Of a stretch of DNA of 64,000 nt, positions 41,583-49,599 are shown in pieces. Source of the DNA: an uncultured Mobiluncus sp. (GTDB lineage: Bacteria > Actinomycetota > Actinomycetes > Actinomycetales > Actinomycetaceae); the NCBI RefSeq assembly GCF_943914685.1, contig NZ_CALUCZ010000011.1, positions 1 through 64,000 on the forward strand, written 5' to 3'. Position numbers and translations under genes: made by a program. Every line of letters begins with the position of its first letter. The stretch's first letter is position 1. A model generated the notes under the pieces. It saw only the letters and a list, made by a program, of their open reading frames with translations. It ran no database searches and was not told where the DNA came from.

Positions 41583-41804
41583 ATGGGAAACCACGAAGAA
41601 AACCCCGAAGCCGAATCTATTACCGAGCTTATCCCGCCGCCCGTGCGCTCATGGCTCTACGGAATAGTCACCGCGCTAATCCCGCTACTAAGCGCCTACG
41701 GTGTAGTAAGCGACCAAACCGCGCCCCTATGGATCGCCCTCACTGGGGCAATCCTCGCAACCGGAACCGCCCTCGCATACCGCCCCACCCGAAAGGGGGA
41801 ATAA
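41583..41804 (+). CDS. Holin
   Basis: A 73-residue membrane protein with an acidic N-terminus, two spans (about 23-43 and 47-66) and a basic end (RPTRKGE). Size, charge pattern and place after the endolysin indicate a holin. AGAAAGGA lies 8 nt before the ATG. Confidence 0.8.
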   Translation: MGNHEENPEAESITELIPPPVRSWLYGIVTALIPLLSAYGVVSDQTAPLWIALTGAILATGTALAYRPTRKGE

Positions 41805-42076
41805 TGCCCAGCTGGCTCACAGACCTGCAAGGAATAGGCGCTATCCTAAGCGGTATCGCCGCTATAATCGCCGCATTTTACGCCCGCTCCGCGTCAAAAG
41901 AAATGAAACCAGACCACGGAACATCACTCCGCGACATTGTGAACATCATGGACGACAGGATAAAAAGCCTAGGACACCGGCAAGGCGAACTACACGACGA
42001 TCTACAAAGCCTCATGACAGACGCCCGCGACACCCACGCCCGCCTATGGAAAGAACTCGAAAAAATCCAGCGCTAA
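41804..42076 (+). CDS. DUF2746-like membrane protein, second holin
   Basis: A 90-residue protein with one N-terminal span (GIGAILSGIAAIIAAFY) and a charged helical tail (SLRDIVNIMDDRIKSLGHRQ). It resembles DUF2746 proteins found beside actinophage holins. Its ATG overlaps the holin stop. It ends 4 nt into the convergent integrase gene. Confidence 0.7.
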   Translation: MPSWLTDLQGIGAILSGIAAIIAAFYARSASKEMKPDHGTSLRDIVNIMDDRIKSLGHRQGELHDDLQSLMTDARDTHARLWKELEKIQR

Positions 42077-42867
42077 ATCTGGGCGGCTTGAACCGCCCGT
42101 GTCAATGGATCTAAATCTAGCTTTATATATCGCTTAGTGGTGTCCGTTTTCACATGACCCATTACCGCCCCTACCGCTAATAAATCGTGGGTTGCCCGGT
42201 ACGCTACAGTTCCGAACCGATGGCGTAGGGAATGCCCTGTAACGCCTGGAGGCAGTACGCTACCGAGTAGCTTTGCTGTGTATTGCGCGCTCAAATGCCC
42301 GTCAATGCGCCCGGGAAATAGCCAGCCCGGACAACTCTCGAGGCTGTAAATCAGCGTGGAATCCTGCAACGGAATAACCCGGACCCTTCCACCTTTGCCC
42401 TTTACTCTCAGCAGTTCGCCGTCCCAGGCGTTTCCTTGCAAGGTGCAAATCTCGCACGCCCTAAGCCCGCAAAGCGCCGCGAACCTGACCATTAGCGCGG
42501 TTCGCTTTGGCGCATTTTGTAGCGCGTTCTTTACGGCTGACTCTGGCGCGGGGTGTGGTACTCCATCGGGTACATGGACGGGTTTAAGAAATTTAGCTGG
42601 CGAATCTTTCAAAATGCCATCTTCAACCAAGAACTTGAAAAATTGGTGAGCTACACCTTGGGCGCTTCGGCGGGTTTCAGGTTTCCAATCATGCCCGGCA
42701 AGCCATGCCTCAAGCCTTTCACGGGATACCAGCCCGGGGCATGGGGCGATCCCGCGCATGACTTGCAGATAATAACGGTGGATCCGAATCGTGCCTTTGG
42801 CGCGCCCGGCGGCCTTTAAATGTTGTAAATATGCACTAGCGCAGTTTTCCCACGTTTTAGAATTCAT
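42073..42867 (-). CDS. Tyrosine-type integrase
   Basis: A 264-residue recombinase with an N-terminal SAM-like core-binding domain and a catalytic domain carrying Arg in CGLRACEI, HSLRHRFG, the GH box (MGHVKTDTTKRYI) and the Tyr. It joins attP with the tRNA-Asn attB. It lies 56 bp from attR. In the circular phage it would follow the repressor: the extended repressor stop overlaps this ATG by 11 nt. A TAAAAT lies 5 nt before the ATG, so an independent leaderless start is also possible. Confidence 0.93.
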   Translation of the reverse strand: MNSKTWENCASAYLQHLKAAGRAKGTIRIHRYYLQVMRGIAPCPGLVSRERLEAWLAGHDWKPETRRSAQGVAHQFFKFLVEDGILKDSPAKFLKPVHVPDGVPHPAPESAVKNALQNAPKRTALMVRFAALCGLRACEICTLQGNAWDGELLRVKGKGGRVRVIPLQDSTLIYSLESCPGWLFPGRIDGHLSAQYTAKLLGSVLPPGVTGHSLRHRFGTVAYRATHDLLAVGAVMGHVKTDTTKRYIKLDLDPLTRAVQAAQI

Positions 42868-43237
42868 GTGCTATTTTATAGACGAAAAGCCGCCTTAACC
42901 GCATTCTGAGCAGGGAAAAGAAGTAATCGGCAGGTTGCTGGTTCGAATCCAGCCGCGGGAGCTTTTTTGTATCCGGTATTTCGGCGTTTTTCAAGCCGTT
43001 TTTCACTGATCCGCCGTTGGGCTTTTGGCCCTTTTTCAGGTCGGTACGCGCCCCGCGCCCCGGGCGATTAGCCAGCCAGTAGTCGATAGTTTCGGTGGAC
43101 CAGCCGTTGGCTGTGACTTTTTCGCCCGTGCCTATCTCAACATCGGGCGCGGGCATATAGCCGCGCTGAGAATACGCCTTTAGCGTATTTTCGGAAAGAC
43201 CGGTGTAAGCAGCGACGCCTCGCAGTGAAAGAAACAT
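42857..43237 (-). CDS. HTH_17 protein running into attR
   Basis: A frame of 126 residues from the ATG at 43237. Residues 1-75 are an HTH_17/AlpA-like domain (MFLSLRGVAAYTGLSENTLK, then GYMPAPDVEIG and WSTETIDYWLANRPGRG). It then reads NAEIPDTKKLPRLDSNQQPA through attR and takes the phage-derived tail. Before integration it would have ended in the tRNA. A chromosomal gene overlapping the att core in the same frame as the phage repressor suggests that this flank is itself left by an earlier related element. The HTH gene may be an excisionase or regulator. Confidence 0.6.
   Translation of the reverse strand: MFLSLRGVAAYTGLSENTLKAYSQRGYMPAPDVEIGTGEKVTANGWSTETIDYWLANRPGRGARTDLKKGQKPNGGSVKNGLKNAEIPDTKKLPRLDSNQQPADYFFSLLRMRLRRLFVYKIAHEF
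42924..42970. repeat. attR core (47 bp)
   Basis: Identical to 26276-26322. It restores only the tRNA-Asn 3' part and is not a functional tRNA. On the minus strand the same frame crosses it and continues without stop into 22 further codons that end over the integrase start. Confidence 0.95.
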
Positions 43238-43263
43238 GGCAAACCCCATTCTTGTTGGGGAAA

Positions 43264-43287
43264 CCCCGCCCCCGTGAGGGGACGGGG
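43264..43287 (-). terminator. Terminator after the small peptide gene
   Basis: Minus strand: a GCCCCGTCCCC/GGGGGCGGGG stem with loop tcac, then TTT. It lies 9 nt after the peptide stop and before the HTH gene. Confidence 0.6.
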
Positions 43288-43295
43288 CGATTTCC

Positions 43296-43394
43296 TTATT
43301 CTTCCTTGCCTTTCTGTTGCATCTTCTCAAGAATGAGAATCAGCGCTAGAATGGAGTTAGGAAGGGAAATCAGAATCTCGATGACGGTAATCAT
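43296..43394 (-). CDS. 32-residue hydrophobic peptide, toxin-like
   Basis: The frame MITVIEILISLPNSILALIL followed by a charged end (EKMQQKGKEE) has AAAGGA about 7 nt before the ATG at 43394. It is one membrane helix with a charged C-terminus, the build of type I toxin peptides or small holin-like proteins. A strong hairpin (43412-43437) lies in the upstream leader and a terminator after the stop. No antitoxin RNA can be called from sequence alone. Confidence 0.45.
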   Translation of the reverse strand: MITVIEILISLPNSILALILILEKMQQKGKEE

Positions 43395-43411
43395 CTTGAT
43401 ATCCTTTCCCC

Positions 43412-43437
43412 AAAGCCCCGGGGCCATCCGGGGCTTT
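43412..43437. terminator. 10-bp hairpin
   Basis: AAAGCCCCGG and CCGGGGCTTT pair around ggccat. It may be a terminator for plus-strand reading or a 5' leader structure of the small peptide gene. Confidence 0.5.
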
Positions 43438-43535
43438 ACCTTTGTTAGAGCGGATGCCCTAACACCTCTAACTATACGCATATATAGGCGTAGCGCCAAG
43501 CGTGGGCGTAATTCGAGGAACAGGGGGCATTACCC

Positions 43536-44762
43536 CTATTTCGACTTCCCCAACCAAGCCATCACCGCAGCTAGTACGGCTTCGATGCCCGTAGTTAGCG
43601 TGGGTTGCATGACCGGAGCGAACTTGGGGTTGTGGTTAGGAAATTTGGGGTCATTGTCGCGGAAACCTCCTAAACCCCAATAGCAATAGGGAATCCCGAA
43701 CGCGTCCGGGATAGTGCTGAAATCTTCGGAAGCGGGAACCTCACCGCAATCGCCGACCCGTTCAGCACCAAAGTGGGCAATAAATGCCTCCGTCACTTTT
43801 TCCGTAACCTGCGGGTCATTAGCGGTCAGGGGATAGGAATCATAAAGCTCAAACTCGGCAGGTTTCGGATTGCCTGCCGCGGCGCACTCGGCGTTAACAA
43901 TCCGTTTTATGGCTGTCAGTAAGTGTTCGCGCACCTCTACGTCATAAGCACGGATATTGACCAAAAGGGTGGCGCGTTCGGGAATAATGTTTGACTTTGT
44001 GCCAGCTTGCACCGACCCCACGGTCACTACTGCCATCTGAAAAGGATCTATTTCGCGCGAAACGATAGTCTGCAACCGCAATACAATCGCCGAGGCGAGT
44101 ACCACTGGATCAATGCCCATGTGGGGCATGGAGCCATGCGAGCCCTTGCCGTGCAACGTAATTTTCAAGGACGCGCCAGTAGATAAAATCGCGCCGATAT
44201 GGGTGCCGACTGAGCCGGCGGGCATGGGACCGGTCAGGACGTGCTGACCGAAAGCCACGTCGGGGCGAGGAATTCTTTCGACCAGGCCCGCCTCTATCAT
44301 GGATTTTGCTCCCTCAGCGGTTTCTTCACTGGGCTGAAAGAGGGCGATATGGGTGCCACTCCAGCTATCGCGATGTTCAGCAAGCACTCGTGCGGCCCCC
44401 AGACCAGCAGTAATGTGTACGTCGTGTCCGCAGGCGTGCATCGCGGGCACTTCGTTTCCGTCTCGGTCACGTCGAGTGATAGTGGAGGCGTAAGCCAACC
44501 CGGTCTCTTCTCTCACCGGTAGTCCGTCCATGTCGGCGCGGAAAAGCGTAGTCTTACCCGTGCCATTTTGCAGTATCCCGACCACGCCCCCACCGATGAT
44601 TTCGGTCTGGTAGCCAAAGTCCTGCAGCTGTTTCTCAATAAAATTGCAGGTTTCCGTCTCTGCCATCGAAAGTTCGGGGTATTGGTGGAGCCATTGATAG
44701 GTTTCGTCCGGCCATGAACCTAACTGAGTGACTGCCGCGGTTATATCCAGATTGTTCATCAT
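43536..44762 (-). CDS. M20 family amidohydrolase
   Basis: A 408-residue M20D-type metallohydrolase. Metal and catalytic motifs are FRADMDGLPVREETG, HACGHDVH, and QPSEETAEGA; a dimerisation domain interrupts the catalytic one. Relatives remove acyl groups from amino acids (hippurate hydrolase, N-acyl-amino acid deacylase, IAA-amino acid hydrolase). The exact substrate is unknown. The start is MM at 44762 or 44759, with AGGAG upstream. It has no operon partner. Confidence 0.88.
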   Translation of the reverse strand: MMNNLDITAAVTQLGSWPDETYQWLHQYPELSMAETETCNFIEKQLQDFGYQTEIIGGGVVGILQNGTGKTTLFRADMDGLPVREETGLAYASTITRRDRDGNEVPAMHACGHDVHITAGLGAARVLAEHRDSWSGTHIALFQPSEETAEGAKSMIEAGLVERIPRPDVAFGQHVLTGPMPAGSVGTHIGAILSTGASLKITLHGKGSHGSMPHMGIDPVVLASAIVLRLQTIVSREIDPFQMAVVTVGSVQAGTKSNIIPERATLLVNIRAYDVEVREHLLTAIKRIVNAECAAAGNPKPAEFELYDSYPLTANDPQVTEKVTEAFIAHFGAERVGDCGEVPASEDFSTIPDAFGIPYCYWGLGGFRDNDPKFPNHNPKFAPVMQPTLTTGIEAVLAAVMAWLGKSK

Positions 44763-44904
44763 AAACTCCTCTCAATTTCTTTTAACTCTGTTTTCCTTGT
44801 GACGCAAAATTGCCCGCCGGTCGTTCTAGACCGGCAACTCCGATTTAGACGCGAATCGGCATCGGGGGACGCGGCCCGTCGCTCAAAAAAGCCTGACTGC
44901 GTTT

Positions 44905-44910
44905 TAAAAT
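44905..44910 (+). promoter_or_regulatory. -10 element of the DUF1524 gene
   Basis: TAAAAT lies 6 nt before the GTG at 44917, consistent with a leaderless mRNA. The -35 is unclear. Confidence 0.45.
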
Positions 44911-44916
44911 GAGGCT

Positions 44917-46029
44917 GTGAAAGGAATCCCGGCGCCGCCGAACGGACCAGCTCAGACTCCGCCCAAAGCCAGCAAAACCAAGAAGCTGCTGGTGGGCGCC
45001 GGGGTGCTGTTCGCTGTGGTGGTGTGCGGCAATGCGCTGGGGAGCAAAGCCAGCGATTCTGAGCCTGTGGTTTCTGTTAGCCCAACCGTTTCCACCAAGG
45101 CGCCGCGCGTCACTGCGGAACCCACCCCCACGCCTTTTGACACTTCCCCCACGCAGACCCCAGAAGTCACTGTTGAACCCACCACCCCCGCGCCGGAAGC
45201 GACCGGGGACGCCGCGACTGTGCTGGCGACCTTGCCGGTGAAAGGGCGGGCGCCGAAAACCGGGTATCGGCGCGCGGAATTCGGCCAGAGGTGGCGCGAT
45301 ATCGACCGGAACGGCTGCGATACCCGCAACGACATCTTGAACCGCGATTTGACCAACAAAACCTGGCGCGCGAACACACGCGGCTGCGTGGTGTTGAGCG
45401 GGATACTGGCGGAGCCATATTCCGGGGAAACCAGGTATTTTGACAAGTCACAAGCCTCGGCTATCCAGATTGACCACGTGGTCGCCCTGTCCGACGCGTG
45501 GCAGAAAGGCGCCCAAGCCCTGACCGCCGCGCAGCGCGAAACCCTGGCCAACGATCCGTTGAACCTGTTGGCAGTGGACGGACGGCTCAACCAGCAAAAG
45601 TCAGACGGAGACGCGGCGACGTGGCTGCCGCCGCATAAGGACTTCCGGTGCGCCTACGTTTCACGCCAGATCGCGGTCAAAGCGAAGTATCGGCTGTGGG
45701 TGACTGAAGCTGAACGTGACGCGATGGTACGTATCTTGAGTAATTGCCCAGGTCAGGCACTGCCTGCTGACAGTGGGGTGGTCGTCCCCTCCGGGACCGT
45801 GCCGGATTCTGCCCCGCCAGACCAGCCAGTCTCGCCGCAGGACGCGGCCCCTTCCGCGGCAGACCCCGCGCCGCAGCCCAATCAGCCAGCGAATCCCGGA
45901 GCCAACTACGCCAACTGCCGGGAAGTCTGGGCAATCCTGGGCCGTCCCATTACTCCGCAGGATCCGGGATTCCGGGACAAATTTGACGGGGATAACGACG
46001 GGATAGGTTGCGAGTCCCGCCCCCGCTAG
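44917..46029 (+). CDS. Exported DUF1524 HNH nuclease with excalibur domain
   Basis: A 370-residue protein. One membrane span (about 25-42) is followed by a Pro/Thr-rich linker, a DUF1524 HNH nuclease domain (IDHVVALSDAWQKGA, NDPLNLLAVDGRLNQQKSDG), a second Pro-rich linker and a C-terminal excalibur domain with a DxDxDG calcium loop (DGDNDGIGC). It would act outside the cell, anchored in the membrane, on DNA. Roles may be nutrient scavenging or competition. The start is a GTG with a -10 hexamer 6 nt upstream. Confidence 0.85.
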   Translation: MKGIPAPPNGPAQTPPKASKTKKLLVGAGVLFAVVVCGNALGSKASDSEPVVSVSPTVSTKAPRVTAEPTPTPFDTSPTQTPEVTVEPTTPAPEATGDAATVLATLPVKGRAPKTGYRRAEFGQRWRDIDRNGCDTRNDILNRDLTNKTWRANTRGCVVLSGILAEPYSGETRYFDKSQASAIQIDHVVALSDAWQKGAQALTAAQRETLANDPLNLLAVDGRLNQQKSDGDAATWLPPHKDFRCAYVSRQIAVKAKYRLWVTEAERDAMVRILSNCPGQALPADSGVVVPSGTVPDSAPPDQPVSPQDAAPSAADPAPQPNQPANPGANYANCREVWAILGRPITPQDPGFRDKFDGDNDGIGCESRPR

Positions 46030-46084
46030 GGTCCGCAGTTTCGCGGGGTTCCCCCGGTTTTCAGCCGAAAATCCCGGCTGCGGG

Positions 46085-46090
46085 TAGACT
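46085..46090 (+). promoter_or_regulatory. -10 element of the S4 protein gene
   Basis: TAGACT lies 6 nt before the ATG at 46097. The intervening ggggga is too close to be a ribosome site. Confidence 0.45.
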
Positions 46091-46096
46091 GGGGGA

Positions 46097-46468
46097 ATGG
46101 AAAAAATGCGCGTAGACGTGTGGTTGTGGGCGGTGCGACAGGTGAAGTCGCGCACACTTGCGACCGCGGCGGCGCGCGCCGGGCACGTGAAAATCAACGG
46201 GGTGAGCGCGAAAGCCTCCAGCGCCGTGCGGGTGGGGGACGAGGTGCGGCTGCGGGTCGCGGGTTTCGACCGGGTCCTCAAGGTAAAAGCCCTGATTCCC
46301 AAGCGCGTGGGGGCGCCCGAAGCCGTGAAATGTTACGAGGACGTCACCCCACAACGCTTGACGAACCCCGCTAATGCGGCCGTCATCTATCGACCACGCG
46401 GCACCGGACGTCCCACCAAAAAGGAACGCCGCCAGCTCGACGCCTTGCGCGGGCGGACGTCCTTTTGA
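46097..46468 (+). CDS. S4-domain RNA-binding protein, Hsp15-like
   Basis: A 123-residue protein with an N-terminal S4 fold (MRVDVWLWAVRQVKSRTLAT, AGHVKINGVSAKASSAVRVG) and a basic C-terminal tail (RGTGRPTKKERRQL). It resembles Hsp15, which rescues 50S subunits carrying stuck peptidyl-tRNA. It is a single gene with a leaderless-type promoter. Confidence 0.88.
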   Translation: MEKMRVDVWLWAVRQVKSRTLATAAARAGHVKINGVSAKASSAVRVGDEVRLRVAGFDRVLKVKALIPKRVGAPEAVKCYEDVTPQRLTNPANAAVIYRPRGTGRPTKKERRQLDALRGRTSF

Positions 46469-46585
46469 AGTAGTGCGCAAAAGCGTCCCCGGTCAGCCGC
46501 TCGGGTCGGGTTTGTGTCTGCACAAGGGCGGTCGGAAACGACCGCGGTTTCGACCCGGTCCCGAGGCTGGTCGCGGGCGCAATGT

Positions 46586-47140
46586 CTAGTCCCAGTCGCC
46601 CAGGAAATGGCTGCGTTTGGGGAACTGAGCCCGGTAATCGTCAGCGCGCCGACCCAGGAAGTATCCCGGCACACAAAGCACCAGGAACGCCACGCCGAAC
46701 ACGAAACCGGGCGCGGCCTGCATTCCCGCCACAACGAAAGCCACCACCGACATCACCACACCCAGACCCGCCCCGATGGCCCACAACACTTTTGCGCCAA
46801 CAGAAAACGCCAGGTGAACCAAGCCCACGGTGGCAGCCAGGACACAAGACCCGGCAATCATCAGCATGACGGTCGCCCCGGTAGTCAGCGAGTTCGGCTG
46901 TTCATAGGCGGAACCGGCATAGGTCAAGAAGTACGCCGCCAGCGCGCACCCGAACGACCCCACTACGAACGGCCACACGTCAGCCGCGGAACGCCACAGG
47001 GATTGTTTCGGTGCCGGGGCTTTTCCGGATTTGTCGCGAGGATTTTTCCCCGCACGAGGTTCCCCCTCCGGTTTTGTGTTCGCGGGAGACTGGTCGGGGT
47101 CATCAGGTTTTTCCTGTTTGCCAAGGTTGTGCGAGGACAT
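46586..47140 (-). CDS. Four-span membrane protein
   Basis: A 184-residue protein with a 50-residue charged N-terminal tail and four hydrophobic helices (about 55-75, 88-108, 113-133 and 137-157), ending in a charged tail. I recognise no family beyond generic actinobacterial integral membrane proteins. A TAGACT lies 7 nt before its ATG, and overlaps head-to-head with the promoter of the M16 gene 29 bp away. Confidence 0.7.
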   Translation of the reverse strand: MSSHNLGKQEKPDDPDQSPANTKPEGEPRAGKNPRDKSGKAPAPKQSLWRSAADVWPFVVGSFGCALAAYFLTYAGSAYEQPNSLTTGATVMLMIAGSCVLAATVGLVHLAFSVGAKVLWAIGAGLGVVMSVVAFVVAGMQAAPGFVFGVAFLVLCVPGYFLGRRADDYRAQFPKRSHFLGDWD

Positions 47141-47169
47141 GACTCCTAGTCTAGTAAGATTGGGTCACT

Positions 47170-48579
47170 ATGACTGACTTGAAACCTGTTGCGTGTCCGC
47201 TTCCGGCGCTGCCCGCAGGTGCTCCCGGGGCGGACGTGACCCTGGAGGACGGGGCCATTCGCCGCACGATTTTGCCCGGGGGAACGCGGGTTATCACCGA
47301 ACATATGCTGGGCACCCGCGCCGCCACCGTGGCGCTGTGGGTCGCGCGCGGCTCTCGTGATGAGGTCGAGGGGGCGCGGGGTTCCACGCACTTCTTGGAA
47401 CACCTTTTATTTAAAGGCACCCCGCGGCGCACCGCCCATCAGATAGCGATGGAATTCGACGCGGTTGGGGGTGATTCTAACGCCGCTACCAGCCGGGAAT
47501 GCACCCACTACTATGCCGAAGTTTTAGGCGAGGACGTGCCCATGGCCATTGACGTATTGATGGATATGCTGTGCGCGCCCTTGCTCAATGCCGCAGATTT
47601 TGAGATAGAACGTGGCATTATCCTCAACGAGCTAACGATGGAGCTGGATAACCCCGGCAAACAGGCTTTTGACGAATTTACCCGCCGGGTTTTCGCGGAG
47701 CACCCGCTGGGGCGTCCCATTGGCGGCACGATTGAAGCAGTCAAAGCCGACACCCTGGAGGCAATAGTGGCTCACTATCAGGCCGGATATGCTCCGGATC
47801 GCCTGGTGGTGGCGGCCGCGGGAGACGTCAGCCATGACCAGGTGTGTGAACTGGTGATGCAGTCTATGCATCGTCCCGATTCCCCGTGGCCGCAATGGCA
47901 ATCCGCGCCAGACCCGGCCCAGCCTGCCTTAGACTTCAACACCGTGACAGCCGTCCCGCTGGGCAACCCCGCCGACCGCTGCGGGAACAGTCTCAACGCT
48001 GCTGGTCAGGGCGCTTGGAAACCCGAATCCGGGGTTTTCAAAGTCGCAGGTAAGTTTCAACAGAGCCGCATCATCATCGGTGGACCGGGACCCGGGGTAG
48101 CGGACGCGAATATGCCCGTTATGGACGTGATGAATGCCGTCCTGGGCGGGGGCACGAGCTCGCGTTTGTTCCAAAATATCCGGGAAAAGCGCGGTCTGGC
48201 CTACTCCACGTACGTGTTCAACTCGTCTTACCGGGACGCGGGTAGTTTCGGCGTGACCGCGACCTGCAATCCGACCAATGCAGACGAGGTGGCGGCGCTG
48301 CTGCGTGCCGAACTGGAGGAAATCGCCACCAACCCGGTCCCCGAGGACGAGCTAGCGCGAGCCAAAGGCCAGCTGCGCGGCGCCACCCTGCTGAATCTGG
48401 AGGACAATACCGTGCGTGCCAATCGCCTGGCTCATGCGGAAATCCTGCGCGGGGCCTATATTCCGTTGGCCGCTAAGCTGGACCAGATGCAGGCCGTCAC
48501 CGCTGCACAAGTGCAGGATTGGGCGGCTGAACTGGCGAAACGTGCCACTATTGAGGTGCGGTTGGGGCCGGAGGAATAA
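47170..48579 (+). CDS. M16 family zinc metalloprotease
   Basis: A 469-residue pitrilysin-type protease with the inverted zinc site HFLEHLLFKGT and the downstream Glu region (ERGIILNELTME). The C-terminal half has the partner M16_C fold with GLAYSTYVFNSSYRDAG. It is the homologue usually located near dapA/dapB in actinobacteria. Its function is not settled; processing of small peptides is likely. A 50-residue segment (LDFNTVTAVPLGNPADRCGN and on) before the second domain seems to be an extra linker. Confidence 0.9.
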   Translation: MTDLKPVACPLPALPAGAPGADVTLEDGAIRRTILPGGTRVITEHMLGTRAATVALWVARGSRDEVEGARGSTHFLEHLLFKGTPRRTAHQIAMEFDAVGGDSNAATSRECTHYYAEVLGEDVPMAIDVLMDMLCAPLLNAADFEIERGIILNELTMELDNPGKQAFDEFTRRVFAEHPLGRPIGGTIEAVKADTLEAIVAHYQAGYAPDRLVVAAAGDVSHDQVCELVMQSMHRPDSPWPQWQSAPDPAQPALDFNTVTAVPLGNPADRCGNSLNAAGQGAWKPESGVFKVAGKFQQSRIIIGGPGPGVADANMPVMDVMNAVLGGGTSSRLFQNIREKRGLAYSTYVFNSSYRDAGSFGVTATCNPTNADEVAALLRAELEEIATNPVPEDELARAKGQLRGATLLNLEDNTVRANRLAHAEILRGAYIPLAAKLDQMQAVTAAQVQDWAAELAKRATIEVRLGPEE

Positions 48580-48656
48580 AGCCGTTCCCGCAGTTCGGCC
48601 ACCCCCCCCTTGCGTCCACATGGCGGACGGGGTTTCCATCATGTGAACAAAGCGCC

Positions 48657-48662
48657 TAAGAT
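48657..48662 (+). promoter_or_regulatory. -10 element of dapA
   Basis: TAAGAT lies 6 nt before the ATG at 48669, the leaderless arrangement. Confidence 0.5.
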
Positions 48663-48668
48663 GACTGC

Positions 48669-49556
48669 ATGAGTACTTTTGGGCGTTTTTCGGTAGCGAT
48701 GGTGACTCCTTTCCACGCGGACGGCACGGTGGATTACGAATCCGCCGCTCGTTTGGCGAAACACCTGGTGGACACCGGCTGCGACGCCATCTTGGTTTCC
48801 GGCACCACGGGGGAAGCCCCCGCCACGCACTTGGACGAAAAAGCCCAGCTGCTGCAAACCGTGCGCCGCGCGGTAGGCCCAGACATCAAGCTCATTGCCG
48901 GGGTCAGCTCCAACGATACGGCCCACACGGTCGCGATGGTGCGCTCGGCCGCTCAGAACGGCGCCGACGGATTGCTGGTGACCGCGCCCTACTACAATCG
49001 GCCCTCCCAAGACGGCATTGTCGCCCACTTCCAGGCGGTTCACGAGGAAAGCGACCTGCCCATTTTGGTCTATGACATTCCCGGTCGCACCGGGGTGCAC
49101 ATTGCCCCCGAGACGATGGACCGGCTGGCGCGGCTGGAGCGCGTGAAAGGCGTGAAAGACGCGACCGGCAACGTCAGCGCGGGTATCCAGGCCATGCGGC
49201 GCACCGGATTGGAATGGTACAGCGGCGACGACGGGTTAAACTTTTACTTTTTAGCGGGCGGCGCCTCCGGGGTCATTTCAGTAGTGGGACACGTGGAGGG
49301 CAACCGGATTTCAGCCCTGCTTGATGCCATTGCCGCCGGCGACCTGGCCCGCGCGCGGGAATTGGACGCTCAGCTGGAACCCTCAAATCGCGCCATTATG
49401 GGTGCCGGTCAGGGGGCAACTTACGCGAAACAGGCCGTTTACGCCCTGGGGCTGATCGAGTCCCCGCGACCCCGCCTGCCGCTGGTGGAACCCAGCGAGA
49501 CCGAAATCGCCGAGATTCGCCGGGCTCTGGTGAACCAGGGCCTGCTGCAAAAATAA
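48669..49556 (+). CDS. dapA: 4-hydroxy-tetrahydrodipicolinate synthase
   Basis: A 295-residue aldolase that joins pyruvate and aspartate semialdehyde in lysine and diaminopimelate synthesis. Schiff-base Lys163 lies in VKGVKDATGN, the Tyr in VYDIPGRTG is at 135, and GTTGE holds the triad Thr. It feeds the product to DapB, encoded 43 bp on. No ribosome site precedes it. Confidence 0.96.
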   Translation: MSTFGRFSVAMVTPFHADGTVDYESAARLAKHLVDTGCDAILVSGTTGEAPATHLDEKAQLLQTVRRAVGPDIKLIAGVSSNDTAHTVAMVRSAAQNGADGLLVTAPYYNRPSQDGIVAHFQAVHEESDLPILVYDIPGRTGVHIAPETMDRLARLERVKGVKDATGNVSAGIQAMRRTGLEWYSGDDGLNFYFLAGGASGVISVVGHVEGNRISALLDAIAAGDLARARELDAQLEPSNRAIMGAGQGATYAKQAVYALGLIESPRPRLPLVEPSETEIAEIRRALVNQGLLQK

Positions 49557-49599
49557 CCAGCGTGGCCTGACGCCACGCCACGAAAGGGAGGACCCGGAA

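Larger units (their letters stand above)
26276..42970. mobile_element. Compact siphovirus prophage in tRNA-Asn
   Basis: A prophage of about 16.65 kb bounded by 47-bp att repeats. Left to right it has repressor and Cro-like genes, early region with replication protein and HNH, terminases, portal, fused protease-capsid, neck and tail genes, tape measure, tail tip and fibre, endolysin, holins, and integrase against attR. All structural classes for a siphovirus are present and in frame, so it may be functional. The size resembles the roughly 15-kb siphophages of Arthrobacter and Rhodococcus. One early zinc-ribbon gene carries a stop. Confidence 0.93.

Noticed and set aside
42971..43540. Extending the prophage beyond attR
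   Set aside because: The 47-bp repeats define the ends; nothing to the right belongs to the same module, though it may be from an older element.
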